DNA from: G963669295 sp963669295
Lineage (GTDB): Bacteria; Bacteroidota; Bacteroidia; Flavobacteriales_D; CALLUQ01
Assembly: GCA_963669295.1 (NCBI GenBank)
Contig: OY769938.1
Span: 1,860,001-1,924,000 of the forward strand
Length of the DNA: 64,000 nucleotides
Reading direction: 5' to 3'
Positions 53,169 to 62,820 of this stretch are shown here, piece after piece. The notes beneath the pieces are model-generated. The model was not told the DNA's origin. It saw nothing but the letters and a program-made list of their open reading frames with translations, and did not search any database. The position numbers and the translations under genes are program-made. Within the stretch, counting starts at the first letter, position 1. Each line of letters begins with the position of its first letter.

Positions 53169-56100
53169 ATTCATCTACATAACTTCCTGTAGCAAGCCGT
53201 TGTTTCACTTCTTCAAGGTGTTGCAACTTTTTTTCTTTTCGAGTAGCAATTGCTGTTTTAGTATGGTATCGATGCATGGTTAAAAACTTCACCTGAATTT
53301 CGTCCCATTGCCGTGTTGATTTAATAACACCAAAATCCATCAACTCATGTTTTAAGTTTTCTGCGATCTCGTGGAAATCATCACGACCAAGGTAATCAAG
53401 ATCCGCATCACAAATAATCTGTTGCAGATGAGAGGTTGGCTCGTGCGGTACTTTTGTTGCATGAATAAGCCCTGCCACTATTTCTACCTGTTCGTCTGTA
53501 TACCCAAAACGAGGAAGTGCTGCACGAGCCATTTCAGCGCCAATGGGCTCATTGTTCTGGTATTGTTTTATGAACCCTGCATCGTGGTATAGCGCAGCAG
53601 TTTTAAGAAGGTACATGTCTTCTCCCTTGATGCCCTCGTGAAAAGCAATTCGCTCTGCGGCCTTACACACGTCCCATGTATGATCGATGCAGTGGTAGTA
53701 TAAACTGGGAGAAAGCCCTTTTTTTAGGGTTTTCATGATGTACTTCTCCGCATTTCGATAGTTAATGTTGCTATACAACATCAAATTCACATACTCATGA
53801 AATAGGTCATTTGGCTCAACGCCATCTCCGTTAATCGATAACTCAGGTTTAATTCGATCAACAAAATACATGTCTACTTCCCCTTTGTTTTTCGCAGGAA
53901 TCTTACCCCGGTAAGTACATTCAAACAGCGGCTCTATTTCTTTATAGGTTTTCCCCGATACATTTACTTTTCCGGGTTCACCACTTTGCTCCATTCTACT
54001 GGCCACATTTACCGCATCTCCCCAAATGTCGTAGGCAAACCGTTTAATGCCAATTACCCCTGCAATGAGTTCTCCAGTATGTATTCCCATGCGTATTTCC
54101 CAGGGCTCTGACTCCCTCCCCGATTCGGCAACAGCCTTCATGTGTCGTTGTATCTCAAGTCCTGCTAAAACCATGTCGATAGGGTTACTTTTACTTCGAA
54201 TAGGCACCCCACCGGCACACATATAGGCATCGCCAATCGTTTTTATCTTTTCGATGTCATATTTCTCAATGATCTCATCAAATTCAATGAAGTAGCGATC
54301 AAGCTTGGCTACAATTTCTTTCGGACGTAAGGTTTCTGAAATTTTAGTAAATCCTTTTACATCGGTAAACATTACAGATACTTTCCTATAATGGCGTGCG
54401 GAAGCCTTGCCCTGTGCTTTAAGCTCATCTACCGTTTCAGCAGGTAAAATATTGAGCAGTAATTTCTCTGCCTTCTCCTTTTCCTCTTCAATAACCAGTT
54501 TTTGCGATTCAATCTTTTCTTTCTGATTCAATACCTCCTTGGTTCGCTCTTGCACTAATATTTCCAGTTTTTCTTTTTGCGCTTTAATGTTTCTAATTCT
54601 TGAGCGTACTCCCAGGTATACCACCTCCATGATGGATAGAATAACCAATATTCTAAACCACCAGGTTTCCCAAAAAGGAGGTGTAACGATAATCCGCAAA
54701 GTGGCAGGCTCTTGCGACCATATACCATCGCTGTTAGAAGCGAGTACCTTAAATACATACTCTCCTGGATCCAGGTTGGTATAATGTGCTTTGCGCTCAC
54801 TACCTACTACCTGCATCTGCTCTTCGCCCGAGTTCTCGAGCATGTATTTGTATTGGTTTTTGCTGGAGTACGAGTAATGCAAGGCTGCAAACTCAATGGT
54901 AATGTTGTTTTGGGTATAGTCCAAAACAATTTCTTCTGTTACTGAAATATGTTGCGACAAAGGAGAGTTTTCGCCAATGGGAACTGCCCGGTTAAATAAT
55001 TTAAAGTCAGTAAACACCACCTGAGGGTGGTTTTCGTTGCGACGGATGGAGCGAGGGTTGAAGAGGTTAAAACCATTAATGCCCCCAAAGTACAAATCAC
55101 CACTTTGATTTTTGAAATAAGCCCCAATGTTAAACTCATTGCTTTGTAAACCATCGTTTTCAGCATAATTCTTAAATGTCTGCGCTTCGATGTTAAACTT
55201 CGACAACCCTCGGTTGGTACTCAACCAAAGATTACCATCATCATCGCCCAGCACGCCATACACCACATTGTTCGAAAGTCCATCTAACTCTGTAAATGCC
55301 TCAAAACGACCTGTTTTCGGGTCAAACTTATTTAGCCCTCCACCATAAGTGCCCAACCATAATATTCCATCATCTCCTTCCCATATCGAAAGAATAGAGT
55401 TGTTGTTAATGCTACTGGAGTCTTTTGCATTAGCAACAAATTTTTTGAATATCATTAGTGGTGTATTATCGCCTACATCCTTTGCCAGGTTTAGTCCTCC
55501 ACCATCTGTGCCAATCCAAAGTTTACCCTCTTTGCTTTGATGAATAGAGCGCACAATATTGTTGCCCAATCCAATGCTCTCGCCCAATCTTCCGGTATCT
55601 ACAGCATTGTTTTGAAAGAACTCAAATGCAAGGGTATTCATGTTTACCACCCCCAACCCTTCCCTGGTGCCTACCCAAAGGTTGCCAAGATTATCTTCAC
55701 ACAAGGCATATACTCTATTATTGCTTAACGTACTGGTATCTACCCTATAATCCACCTTGGTAAATTCGGCAGAGGTCAAGTCTTCACTCACCTGCATTTG
55801 AAACAATCCATCAACCATTCCCAACCATATTTGACCTGACTTATCGTGATAGATAGAAAGAACACTGTTGTCGTTTAAGCTATTAAGATTGTTCGTTTTA
55901 CGACTGTAATGGTGATATTCATTGTTTGAGCGATCTATGCGTGTAACACCTTGCCGGGTACCCACCCAGATGATTTTCTCCTCATCTTCAAAGATAGCCC
56001 ATACATTAGGGTGGTTCAAGCTTGCTGAATCGTTCTCAATAGCATTAATATGGGCAAACCCTTGTTTAACAGGATCAAACTTACTGATGCCGTTATTGGT

Positions 56101-57132
56101 TCCTACCCAAATAGAACCCGACCGATCCTCAACAATGGTAAACACTCGATTATTAATGAGGCTGTACGGCAAGAAGTCGTTGTGGTTGTATCGATAAAAT
56201 ACCGAGCTGTTTTGACGTATCTCCAGTTTATTTAAGCCACCACCCGGAGAGCCTGCCCAAACGGTTCCTCTGCTGTCTACAAATACTGCGTCAATCGTAT
56301 TGTCACTTAAACTATAGGGGTTATTTTCAAGGCTGTAGTATCGTGAGAAAGTATAGGTGCCTTCGTTGATTTCTAATTTATTTAGTCCCTCGCTAGTGCC
56401 TATCCAAAGGTTTCCCAATAGATCTTCATCGATAGAGTAAACCAAATCATTGCTTATGCTGGTGAAGTTTTCTTCATTGTATTTAAACGTAACAAATTCC
56501 TGTTTTTCAGGATTAAACAAACACAGTCCTCCTCCCAGAGTACCCACCCATAACCGGTTTCTGGAATCAAGAAACAAGCTGCGTACATTGTTGTTAGGTA
56601 ATTTAGCCGGGCGTGTTAATGTTGAATAACGTGTAAACTCTCCTGTGGCAAAATCCATACGATTCAACCCTTTGCTCTCTGTACCTACCCACAAGCTACT
56701 ATCTGCTCCTTCACAAATCGACCAAACAAAGCTTTCGCTAATGCTCTTAGGGTTTTTGGGATCGTGTAAATATCGGGTAAATGTCTCCGTTGTTTTATCA
56801 AAGCGGTTAAGGCCAGCCTCCGTGCCCACCCATATTTCTCCACTGGAGCTTTCGTAAATAGTATTGATGTAATTATTGGAAACTGTTGTTGTGTCTCCAG
56901 CTACGCTTTTGTACACCGTAAAAGTATATCCATCAAATTTATTTAGCCCATCCTGTGTGCCAATCCACATAAACCCCTGTCGGTCTTGTATAATGCAGGT
57001 AACAAAGCTTTGAGACAAGCCGTTTCTAATGGAAATGTTCTCAAATTTGATTTCATTCTTTTGCGCCTGAGTCTGCATTGATCCAACAATCAAAAACAAA
57101 AACATCAGAGTTATTTGTAGAAGCTGTTTCAT
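53167..57132 (-). CDS. Beta-propeller sensor fused to adenylate cyclase and HD hydrolase
   Basis: A 1321-residue membrane sensor. Signal peptide (1-23); about 14 regulator-propeller repeats of the LWIGTxxGLNKF type forming two periplasmic beta-propellers (about 25-720); a Y_Y_Y domain (about 750-815); one membrane segment (about 830-850); coiled coil; class III nucleotide cyclase (918-1087); and an HD domain (about 1130-1280). The cyclase has both metal Asp (D924, D968), Lys964 and Asp1035, the pair that selects ATP, so it should make cAMP. The HD domain has H1147, H1183-D1184 and DADLDYLG. Cyclase and HD hydrolase in one chain is unusual; what the HD domain cleaves is unknown. Confidence 0.88.
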   Translation of the reverse strand: MKQLLQITLMFLFLIVGSMQTQAQKNEIKFENISIRNGLSQSFVTCIIQDRQGFMWIGTQDGLNKFDGYTFTVYKSVAGDTTTVSNNYINTIYESSSGEIWVGTEAGLNRFDKTTETFTRYLHDPKNPKSISESFVWSICEGADSSLWVGTESKGLNRMDFATGEFTRYSTLTRPAKLPNNNVRSLFLDSRNRLWVGTLGGGLCLFNPEKQEFVTFKYNEENFTSISNDLVYSIDEDLLGNLWIGTSEGLNKLEINEGTYTFSRYYSLENNPYSLSDNTIDAVFVDSRGTVWAGSPGGGLNKLEIRQNSSVFYRYNHNDFLPYSLINNRVFTIVEDRSGSIWVGTNNGISKFDPVKQGFAHINAIENDSASLNHPNVWAIFEDEEKIIWVGTRQGVTRIDRSNNEYHHYSRKTNNLNSLNDNSVLSIYHDKSGQIWLGMVDGLFQMQVSEDLTSAEFTKVDYRVDTSTLSNNRVYALCEDNLGNLWVGTREGLGVVNMNTLAFEFFQNNAVDTGRLGESIGLGNNIVRSIHQSKEGKLWIGTDGGGLNLAKDVGDNTPLMIFKKFVANAKDSSSINNNSILSIWEGDDGILWLGTYGGGLNKFDPKTGRFEAFTELDGLSNNVVYGVLGDDDGNLWLSTNRGLSKFNIEAQTFKNYAENDGLQSNEFNIGAYFKNQSGDLYFGGINGFNLFNPRSIRRNENHPQVVFTDFKLFNRAVPIGENSPLSQHISVTEEIVLDYTQNNITIEFAALHYSYSSKNQYKYMLENSGEEQMQVVGSERKAHYTNLDPGEYVFKVLASNSDGIWSQEPATLRIIVTPPFWETWWFRILVILSIMEVVYLGVRSRIRNIKAQKEKLEILVQERTKEVLNQKEKIESQKLVIEEEKEKAEKLLLNILPAETVDELKAQGKASARHYRKVSVMFTDVKGFTKISETLRPKEIVAKLDRYFIEFDEIIEKYDIEKIKTIGDAYMCAGGVPIRSKSNPIDMVLAGLEIQRHMKAVAESGRESEPWEIRMGIHTGELIAGVIGIKRFAYDIWGDAVNVASRMEQSGEPGKVNVSGKTYKEIEPLFECTYRGKIPAKNKGEVDMYFVDRIKPELSINGDGVEPNDLFHEYVNLMLYSNINYRNAEKYIMKTLKKGLSPSLYYHCIDHTWDVCKAAERIAFHEGIKGEDMYLLKTAALYHDAGFIKQYQNNEPIGAEMARAALPRFGYTDEQVEIVAGLIHATKVPHEPTSHLQQIICDADLDYLGRDDFHEIAENLKHELMDFGVIKSTRQWDEIQVKFLTMHRYHTKTAIATRKEKKLQHLEEVKQRLATGSYVDE

Positions 57133-57218
57133 GTGCAGCAGCGGTTCCCATTAAAAATGCGAAAGCCTTGATATGATTCAAGGCTTCGCAAAGGTATGTA
57201 AATTAAGAAAATTGCCGT

Positions 57219-58643
57219 TTATTGCTCCTCTGCTTCAACTGCAGGAGTGTTGTCGTTATCGTCCAACTTGTTTCCTTTCAAGTATCCAGGCAACTCCATG
57301 CCAGCCATGTTAAATACATCTTCCAGTGGTGGAACTGCTTTGTATAGCCCAGATAAGAAGTTGGCTGTAGAGGTTTTGCCATCTCCTCCTCCACTACCAG
57401 AACCATCCCAAACAGTAACCTTGTCGATTTTGATGTTCTTGATGGCTTCTGATTGCATTTTTACCAATTCAGGCAACTTGTCGGCAATCAATAACAATAC
57501 AGCATCTCTTGAGTTTTCGCCTGCTGCTTCTACGATCTTGTCCAAACCTTGTGCTTGCTTGGTCAATACCTCATAGATACCTTGTGCTTCGGCTTGTTTC
57601 TTATAAAGAATCGCATCTGCATCACCTTTGGCAATACGTCGTATTTGCTCTGCCTCTGCTTCTGCATCGATCTCCACTTTTTGTTTGTCGATTTCAGCAG
57701 GTACAATAATGTCGGCTTTTTGCGATGCTCTTTCTCTTTCTGCCCTTGCTAATTCTGCTTCTTGCTCTGCAGCATAGGCTTCTTCCAATGCTTTCGCTGC
57801 TTGTACTTTTTCAGCAGCTGTTGCTTTCTTTTCTGCTTCTGCTTCTTTTTCTCTACGATCAGCATTAGAGTTGGCTACTGTAATTTTTGCTAAGTTCTCC
57901 CCTTCAACCGCTTTCGCATCGGCTTCCGCTACTTGTACACGTTGGTGTTGTACTGCATTGGCCTCTCCAATGGCACCATCTCTGTTTTTCTCTGCCACAC
58001 TCTTCCGTGCATCGTTAATCGCTTTAGCCGCTGCTTCCTTACCTAACGCCACGATATAGCCCGATTCATCCTTGATATCGGTAACGTTTACGTTGATGAG
58101 TTTCAAGCCTATTTTTTTCAATTCCGCCTCCACGTTTGAAGAAACGTTATCGAGGAATTTATCCCGGTTACTGTTAATTTCTTCAATGTCCATGGTTGCT
58201 ACTACCAACCTCAACTGACCAAAGATGATGTCTTTTGCAAGGTCGTAGATTTCTGCCTGCCCCAGTCCAAGCAAGCGCTCAGCAGCGTTCGTCATAATGC
58301 CTGGCTCGGTTGAAATACCTACTGTAAACCGAGAGGGAACATCTACACGAATGTTTTGCCTACTCAATGCGCTAGTCAGCTCTACTTCAATGGAAATCGG
58401 AGTTAAGTCGAGGTAGTCGTAATCCTGGATGATGGGCCAGATAAATGCTGCACCACCATGAATACACTTGGCTGTTCTTCCCTGTCCTCCTGTGCTTCCT
58501 ACCTTACCATACACTACTAAGATTCTGTCGGATGGACATCTCTTATAGCGTTTAAACAGCGAGTATATCAGCACAAAAACAAACAATACTGCTGCCGCGA
58601 TGATAATAATAATCAACTGCGGAGTATCTGCTAGTAAAATCAT
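57219..58643 (-). CDS. Flotillin-like SPFH protein
   Basis: A 474-residue membrane-scaffold protein of the flotillin (YuaG/FloT) type. An N-terminal membrane hairpin (10-32) is followed by the SPFH domain (about 40-200), a long Ala/Glu-rich coiled coil (about 205-380, with repeats such as EAEAEKKATAAEKVQ) and a C-terminal tail with a Gly/Ser-rich stretch. Flotillins organise membrane microdomains and fluidity. It follows the NfeD gene by 78 bp on the same strand; the flotillin/NfeD pair is a standard partnership. Confidence 0.92.
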   Translation of the reverse strand: MILLADTPQLIIIIIAAAVLFVFVLIYSLFKRYKRCPSDRILVVYGKVGSTGGQGRTAKCIHGGAAFIWPIIQDYDYLDLTPISIEVELTSALSRQNIRVDVPSRFTVGISTEPGIMTNAAERLLGLGQAEIYDLAKDIIFGQLRLVVATMDIEEINSNRDKFLDNVSSNVEAELKKIGLKLINVNVTDIKDESGYIVALGKEAAAKAINDARKSVAEKNRDGAIGEANAVQHQRVQVAEADAKAVEGENLAKITVANSNADRREKEAEAEKKATAAEKVQAAKALEEAYAAEQEAELARAERERASQKADIIVPAEIDKQKVEIDAEAEAEQIRRIAKGDADAILYKKQAEAQGIYEVLTKQAQGLDKIVEAAGENSRDAVLLLIADKLPELVKMQSEAIKNIKIDKVTVWDGSGSGGGDGKTSTANFLSGLYKAVPPLEDVFNMAGMELPGYLKGNKLDDNDNTPAVEAEEQ

Positions 58644-58721
58644 TGCTTTTTCTATTTAGTTTAAGTTGTTACTAATGTTATACCTGACCGACGGTGTTAA
58701 CCTTTGTTTATGTTGGTAGCG

Positions 58722-59312
58722 CTATTTTTTATTGCTACTTCTGGTTACCAACAGTATGCTATCGTTAATCACTTCCAATACCGAAACAATGGTGGGGTTC
58801 TTAATGGGTTCGTCGTCATCGGTCATTGCTTCCAATTCTCTTAACGAGCCTTGAATTTTAATGTGCACTTTGCCAAACCCTTCACGATTAGCCGGAATAG
58901 TAAGGTATACTTCACCCACACCACCAATAGCATTATTCATATTAAGTGTACCGCTATCGGTTAATTTACTCATGAAAAAGAATATGCTTGCCATAATCGC
59001 CATCATTGACAATCCAGCAATTACCGAAACAATGATGGTCATGGCAGTGCTCAACCCCCCATCAATACATGCCAATCCTGTCCACGCAAAAATGGTGAAG
59101 AAGCCAATGAGGTTCTTGATGGTAAAAAACTGAAACCCTATTCCTGCGTCTGCATCTACATCTGCATCAGCTCCACCAGCATCACCATCTACATCACCCA
59201 TGATGAAGGTCATGATCATTTGGCCGATAAAGATGACTGAAGAAGGGATGGCAAATAGCCAATAGATGTGTTCTAAGGTTGACATTTCTGCCCACCATGC
59301 CCCTAAGTCCAT
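58722..59312 (-). CDS. NfeD-like membrane protein (YuaF type)
   Basis: A 196-residue partner of flotillin. A membrane segment (17-38), an Asp/Gly/Ala-rich outward loop (GDVDGDAGGADADVDADAG), two more membrane segments (about 62-110) and a C-terminal OB-fold (about 120-190, GGVGEVYLTIPANREGFGKV and DSILLVTRSS). No protease domain, so it is the short NfeD form. The loop resembles acidic metal-binding stretches. Directly upstream of the flotillin gene. Confidence 0.88.
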   Translation of the reverse strand: MDLGAWWAEMSTLEHIYWLFAIPSSVIFIGQMIMTFIMGDVDGDAGGADADVDADAGIGFQFFTIKNLIGFFTIFAWTGLACIDGGLSTAMTIIVSVIAGLSMMAIMASIFFFMSKLTDSGTLNMNNAIGGVGEVYLTIPANREGFGKVHIKIQGSLRELEAMTDDDEPIKNPTIVSVLEVINDSILLVTRSSNKK

Positions 59313-59357
59313 AATTCTCTTAAATTTAGTTTACGAAGTCAATTTAAGAAATTTTGG

Positions 59358-61124
59358 TTACACTTTTACCCCGATCACTAAAATATCATCTACCTGCTCA
59401 AAATTCCCTTTCCACTGTTCTATAGTGCGGTTCAAAATGTCTTTTTGCTCAGACATGGTTTTGCTTTGGCAGCCTAGTAACATATCGCGAAACTGCTTGT
59501 ACATGAACTTTTTGCCTTTTGGCCCTCCAAATTGATCGGCATAACCATCAGAAAAGATGTATACTTGATCGCCAGATTGCAGCGGTATAGAGTGGTTTGT
59601 ATACTTTTTATCGAGGTCATCAAAACCACCAATAGCAAACTTATCACCCTTGGTTTGCATCAACTCTCCATTGCGAATAATATATAATGGATTATAAGCT
59701 CCAGCATATTCCAGCACCTTTGTGTTAAGGTCGAGCGAGCACAATGCCAAATCCATTCCATCACGCACATTGCTTTCTTCCGGATCCTGGTTGAGTGATT
59801 CCGAAGCCAGCGCATTTAAATCATCAAGGATTTGTGCTGGCTGCGACAAGTTGTGTTCCCGCACTGCTTGCTTCAACCCATTGTATCCTACCAAACTCAT
59901 GAATGCTCCTGGCACCCCGTGTCCAGTACAGTCTACCGCAGCAAACAACACTTTGCCCTCCGCCTCATCAAACCAGTAAAAATCACCAGACACAATATCT
60001 TTGGGCTTAAACAACACAAACGATTCTGGCAACAAATCTTTGATGTATTTATCAGAAGGAAGGATAGATTCCTGCAAACGCTTTGCATATCGTATACTAT
60101 CCGTCAAATCTTTGTAGAGCTCTTCTAGTTTTTGCCTTTGTTTTACAACCTCTTCTGTACGTTCAATCACCTTTTGCTCCAATATCCGCTCATTTTCTGC
60201 CAGATCATCACGCATTTTTAACAATGCATGACCAAGGGTATCTTCTTCGCTCAACGGTTCATAATGATAATCGAAATTACCAGAACCTACCTCTTTAGAA
60301 AAGTCGGTGGTTTGTTTTAAACCATGCACCAAATTATTCAATGCACCTGACATCTCTCCAATTTCATCGTTGCGCTGCTTGATGGTTTCTTTTGGAAAAA
60401 CACCTCGCCCTAACGAAAGCAATACACGTTTGAGTTGATGAATAGGTCGCACAATGGAGCGCACAGTAAAGATGGCAATCAAGACTCCGCCAACACCAAG
60501 AGCCATACCCAGGTAACGCAACAAAAATTGTAATAAATCAAACGAGGAAATCATTTGCTGGCTCACCTCATGTTGATTCATCTTCTGTAGGTTAATCAAC
60601 TCATCCAGCTTAAATGTGACTTTGCTGGTTTGCTTATCGATGTCTCCCCCTTCTTCCACCATAGGGATTACAGTAAACATCACCATGGGGTCTTTATAGC
60701 TTTCAAAAGAGTTGATTTGCTCTTTTATAAAGTCGTGAGTGGCAAACAATTCTTTAATATCGTCGAAGATAATCGCTTTCTTTTCCAACTCATTGTCTGA
60801 CCAGGCAGGAGACAATGTGTTAATGCGGCTTCTTAGCTCAGGCCACACCTCCGTTTGTAATTGAATCAACGTTCTCTTTTCTTGCGCATCTTCCCGGCTT
60901 TCAATGCCCACCCAGTTGGTAATTAAGGTTCGTGTTCTTTCAACAAGTAGCTTGAGGTCCTCCAATGCATCTACAGATGGAGTATATACTTTGTTAATTT
61001 CATCGTTTGCCGTACGGCTTTCATTCAGGGTATTGTTAGTGAGATAAAATACCACTAACATTAACAGGATAAATAAACCAAATCCTGTTCCTATTTTTCT
61101 TCCGATGGTAAACCTGAACTTCAT
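59358..61124 (-). CDS. HAMP-domain sensor with SpoIIE/PP2C-type phosphatase
   Basis: A 588-residue membrane protein. A first membrane segment (about 14-32), a helical periplasmic MCP-like sensor (about 33-205), a second membrane segment (FLLRYLGMALGVGGVLIAIF, about 205-225), a HAMP domain (about 227-280), coiled coil and a PPM phosphatase domain (about 345-588) with SGDFYW, VDCTGHGVPGA, SDGYADQFGG and VDDILVIGV. It is closely similar in this domain to the TPR phosphatase at 49204. It lies 22 bp after the TPR-protein gene, with which and yfiR it forms an operon. I start at 61124 (MKFRFTIGRK); an ATG at 61160 would overlap the upstream gene. Confidence 0.9.
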   Translation of the reverse strand: MKFRFTIGRKIGTGFGLFILLMLVVFYLTNNTLNESRTANDEINKVYTPSVDALEDLKLLVERTRTLITNWVGIESREDAQEKRTLIQLQTEVWPELRSRINTLSPAWSDNELEKKAIIFDDIKELFATHDFIKEQINSFESYKDPMVMFTVIPMVEEGGDIDKQTSKVTFKLDELINLQKMNQHEVSQQMISSFDLLQFLLRYLGMALGVGGVLIAIFTVRSIVRPIHQLKRVLLSLGRGVFPKETIKQRNDEIGEMSGALNNLVHGLKQTTDFSKEVGSGNFDYHYEPLSEEDTLGHALLKMRDDLAENERILEQKVIERTEEVVKQRQKLEELYKDLTDSIRYAKRLQESILPSDKYIKDLLPESFVLFKPKDIVSGDFYWFDEAEGKVLFAAVDCTGHGVPGAFMSLVGYNGLKQAVREHNLSQPAQILDDLNALASESLNQDPEESNVRDGMDLALCSLDLNTKVLEYAGAYNPLYIIRNGELMQTKGDKFAIGGFDDLDKKYTNHSIPLQSGDQVYIFSDGYADQFGGPKGKKFMYKQFRDMLLGCQSKTMSEQKDILNRTIEQWKGNFEQVDDILVIGVKV

Positions 61125-61146
61125 AGCTGCTGTAGAGGCAAATTTA

Positions 61147-62064
61147 CTATTCTTCCCCACATATTTTTTTCAACAACTCTTTGTAGTGGTTGGATTTTTC
61201 TATTTCGTTCAAACCAAAGTAAATACCAGAAAGCCCAAAGATGGTTTCACAACGAGTAGGGTTGAGTTCATATGCCTTTAACATATACGGTTCTGCTTTT
61301 CGAAACAGCTCAGCACATTCATCCTGTGTTTGGTTAAGAATCAATAACCCCGCATCTGGATCAAGGCTTTTAATTTTGTTTACCCCTTTATTGTAATACA
61401 AAATGGCTGTGTTATAATTGGCATTATAGTCATTCGAATCAAGCCCAAGTACTACTCCATACGCCTCTAGAGCTTCATCATAAAAACGTGCATTAGCCTC
61501 TCGGTCAGCGTCATAAATTACTGAATATACTGTAGAAGCTAGCGCATTATAGTATTCTAAATCTTTTTGAAAGAAATTATACCCCTGTTGTATGATTTCC
61601 ATGGTGGCTTTGTAGCGCGCATAACTCTTCAACGACTGCTCGTAGCTAACAGTATCAAGAAGATTTACAGCATCATTGAAATAGGTATCGGCCAGGTACC
61701 TAATCGTTTTCTTGTTGTTCTCTAAATGTTCTTGCTCCACATCAACAACCATTGATTTTACAAAAGCATTAACGGCTTCTTCCCGCGATGGCGATTGTGG
61801 GTTGCCAGCTTCACGCTCCTTAAAAATAGCTTTGTAGATAAAGCCCCTGAAATGCCACGCTTGGGCATGTAGCATTTTTTTGTCTCTGCTTAGTCCGGCT
61901 GTATCGTCCGGGATCAATTCAGTGGCTTGATCAATCAATAACTTTGCGCTATCCAGGTCGTTGTTTTGATAGTGATAAATTGCCTGAATAGCCAACTTCC
62001 CCTGGCCAAAGGATGCAACTGAAACGATCAGAAAGACTACGAATATGTAAAGTTTCTTCTGCAT
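61147..62064 (-). CDS. Periplasmic TPR protein
   Basis: A 305-residue secreted protein (signal peptide ending ASFGQ, about residue 21) made of helical TPR-like repeats, for example AIQAIYHYQNNDLDSAKLLI, YNANYNTAILYYNKGV and AEPYMLKAYELNPTRCETIF. No enzymatic motif. It lies 21 bp after the yfiR-like gene and 22 bp before the phosphatase gene, so it is likely a periplasmic partner of that sensor. Confidence 0.82.
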   Translation of the reverse strand: MQKKLYIFVVFLIVSVASFGQGKLAIQAIYHYQNNDLDSAKLLIDQATELIPDDTAGLSRDKKMLHAQAWHFRGFIYKAIFKEREAGNPQSPSREEAVNAFVKSMVVDVEQEHLENNKKTIRYLADTYFNDAVNLLDTVSYEQSLKSYARYKATMEIIQQGYNFFQKDLEYYNALASTVYSVIYDADREANARFYDEALEAYGVVLGLDSNDYNANYNTAILYYNKGVNKIKSLDPDAGLLILNQTQDECAELFRKAEPYMLKAYELNPTRCETIFGLSGIYFGLNEIEKSNHYKELLKKICGEE

Positions 62065-62085
62065 ATAATGATGATCATTGCTTTT

Positions 62086-62622
62086 TCATTCTATTCTTTT
62101 AGCAGCAAGGTCGCCTAGCGTTTTGCCGATGATTAATTTTCTATTGTTTGCTTCTGTTTTATTGAGTTCGTATGCTAGTTTATTGGATCTAATAAAGAAG
62201 TTAATACTCGCCCCCTCATGAATCAACCCTTCCTTTTCTGTAACGATTAGGGTACTCTTCCCTTTTAATCTACTTACCAATTGAGGTAATTGGTTGCTTT
62301 TACTATTGTCAAGGAACAACACATGGCATTTATTTACATCAGAAGCACTTGCGTATTTCTTTATTTCTATTGGCTGACTCCCTATCCTTTTAGAGGAATA
62401 AAGCTTTACCAACTCATTGTATACGTTTGTGCCTCCAATGACTCCTATTACAAAATTCCCTTGCTTATATGTTGCCGGCCAATCGGCAAATTTTGCAAAG
62501 TTGTAGATGTATTGGGCTTTTAGTTTTGAGTTAATGTCGTAACTCGTATTCCTACCCTGCCCGAACGTGGTTCCCGCTGAGAAGAGAGAGAGAATAAACA
62601 GTATGGTTAATAACCGTTTCAT
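62086..62622 (-). CDS. YfiR family periplasmic protein (DUF4154)
   Basis: A 178-residue secreted protein (signal ending GTTFGQ, residue 22). The DUF4154/YfiR pattern is clear: KAQYIYNFAKFADWPATY, then FVIGVIGG, KCHVLFLDNSKSNQLPQLV, STLIVTEKEG and GASINFFIRSNKLAYELN. In Pseudomonas YfiR represses the diguanylate cyclase YfiN from the periplasm. Here the neighbour is a phosphatase sensor instead, so its partner may differ. First gene of a three-gene operon. Confidence 0.88.
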   Translation of the reverse strand: MKRLLTILFILSLFSAGTTFGQGRNTSYDINSKLKAQYIYNFAKFADWPATYKQGNFVIGVIGGTNVYNELVKLYSSKRIGSQPIEIKKYASASDVNKCHVLFLDNSKSNQLPQLVSRLKGKSTLIVTEKEGLIHEGASINFFIRSNKLAYELNKTEANNRKLIIGKTLGDLAAKRIE

Positions 62623-62820
62623 GATTCTTAAAGCCCTAGTAAACAGGTGGGGTTAGTGATGCAATATAGCATAAATAATTTTAATAAAATCCCCTGTTTT
62701 ATAAGGGTAAACGTTACTCTTTAGCCCTTCTCATATCTAAAACTATACCATTTTTTGGTTGCGGCACATTTCTTTTATTTCAATGAGGTGGTTTTGATGA
62801 CTAATGCGCTCAAATAAGGT

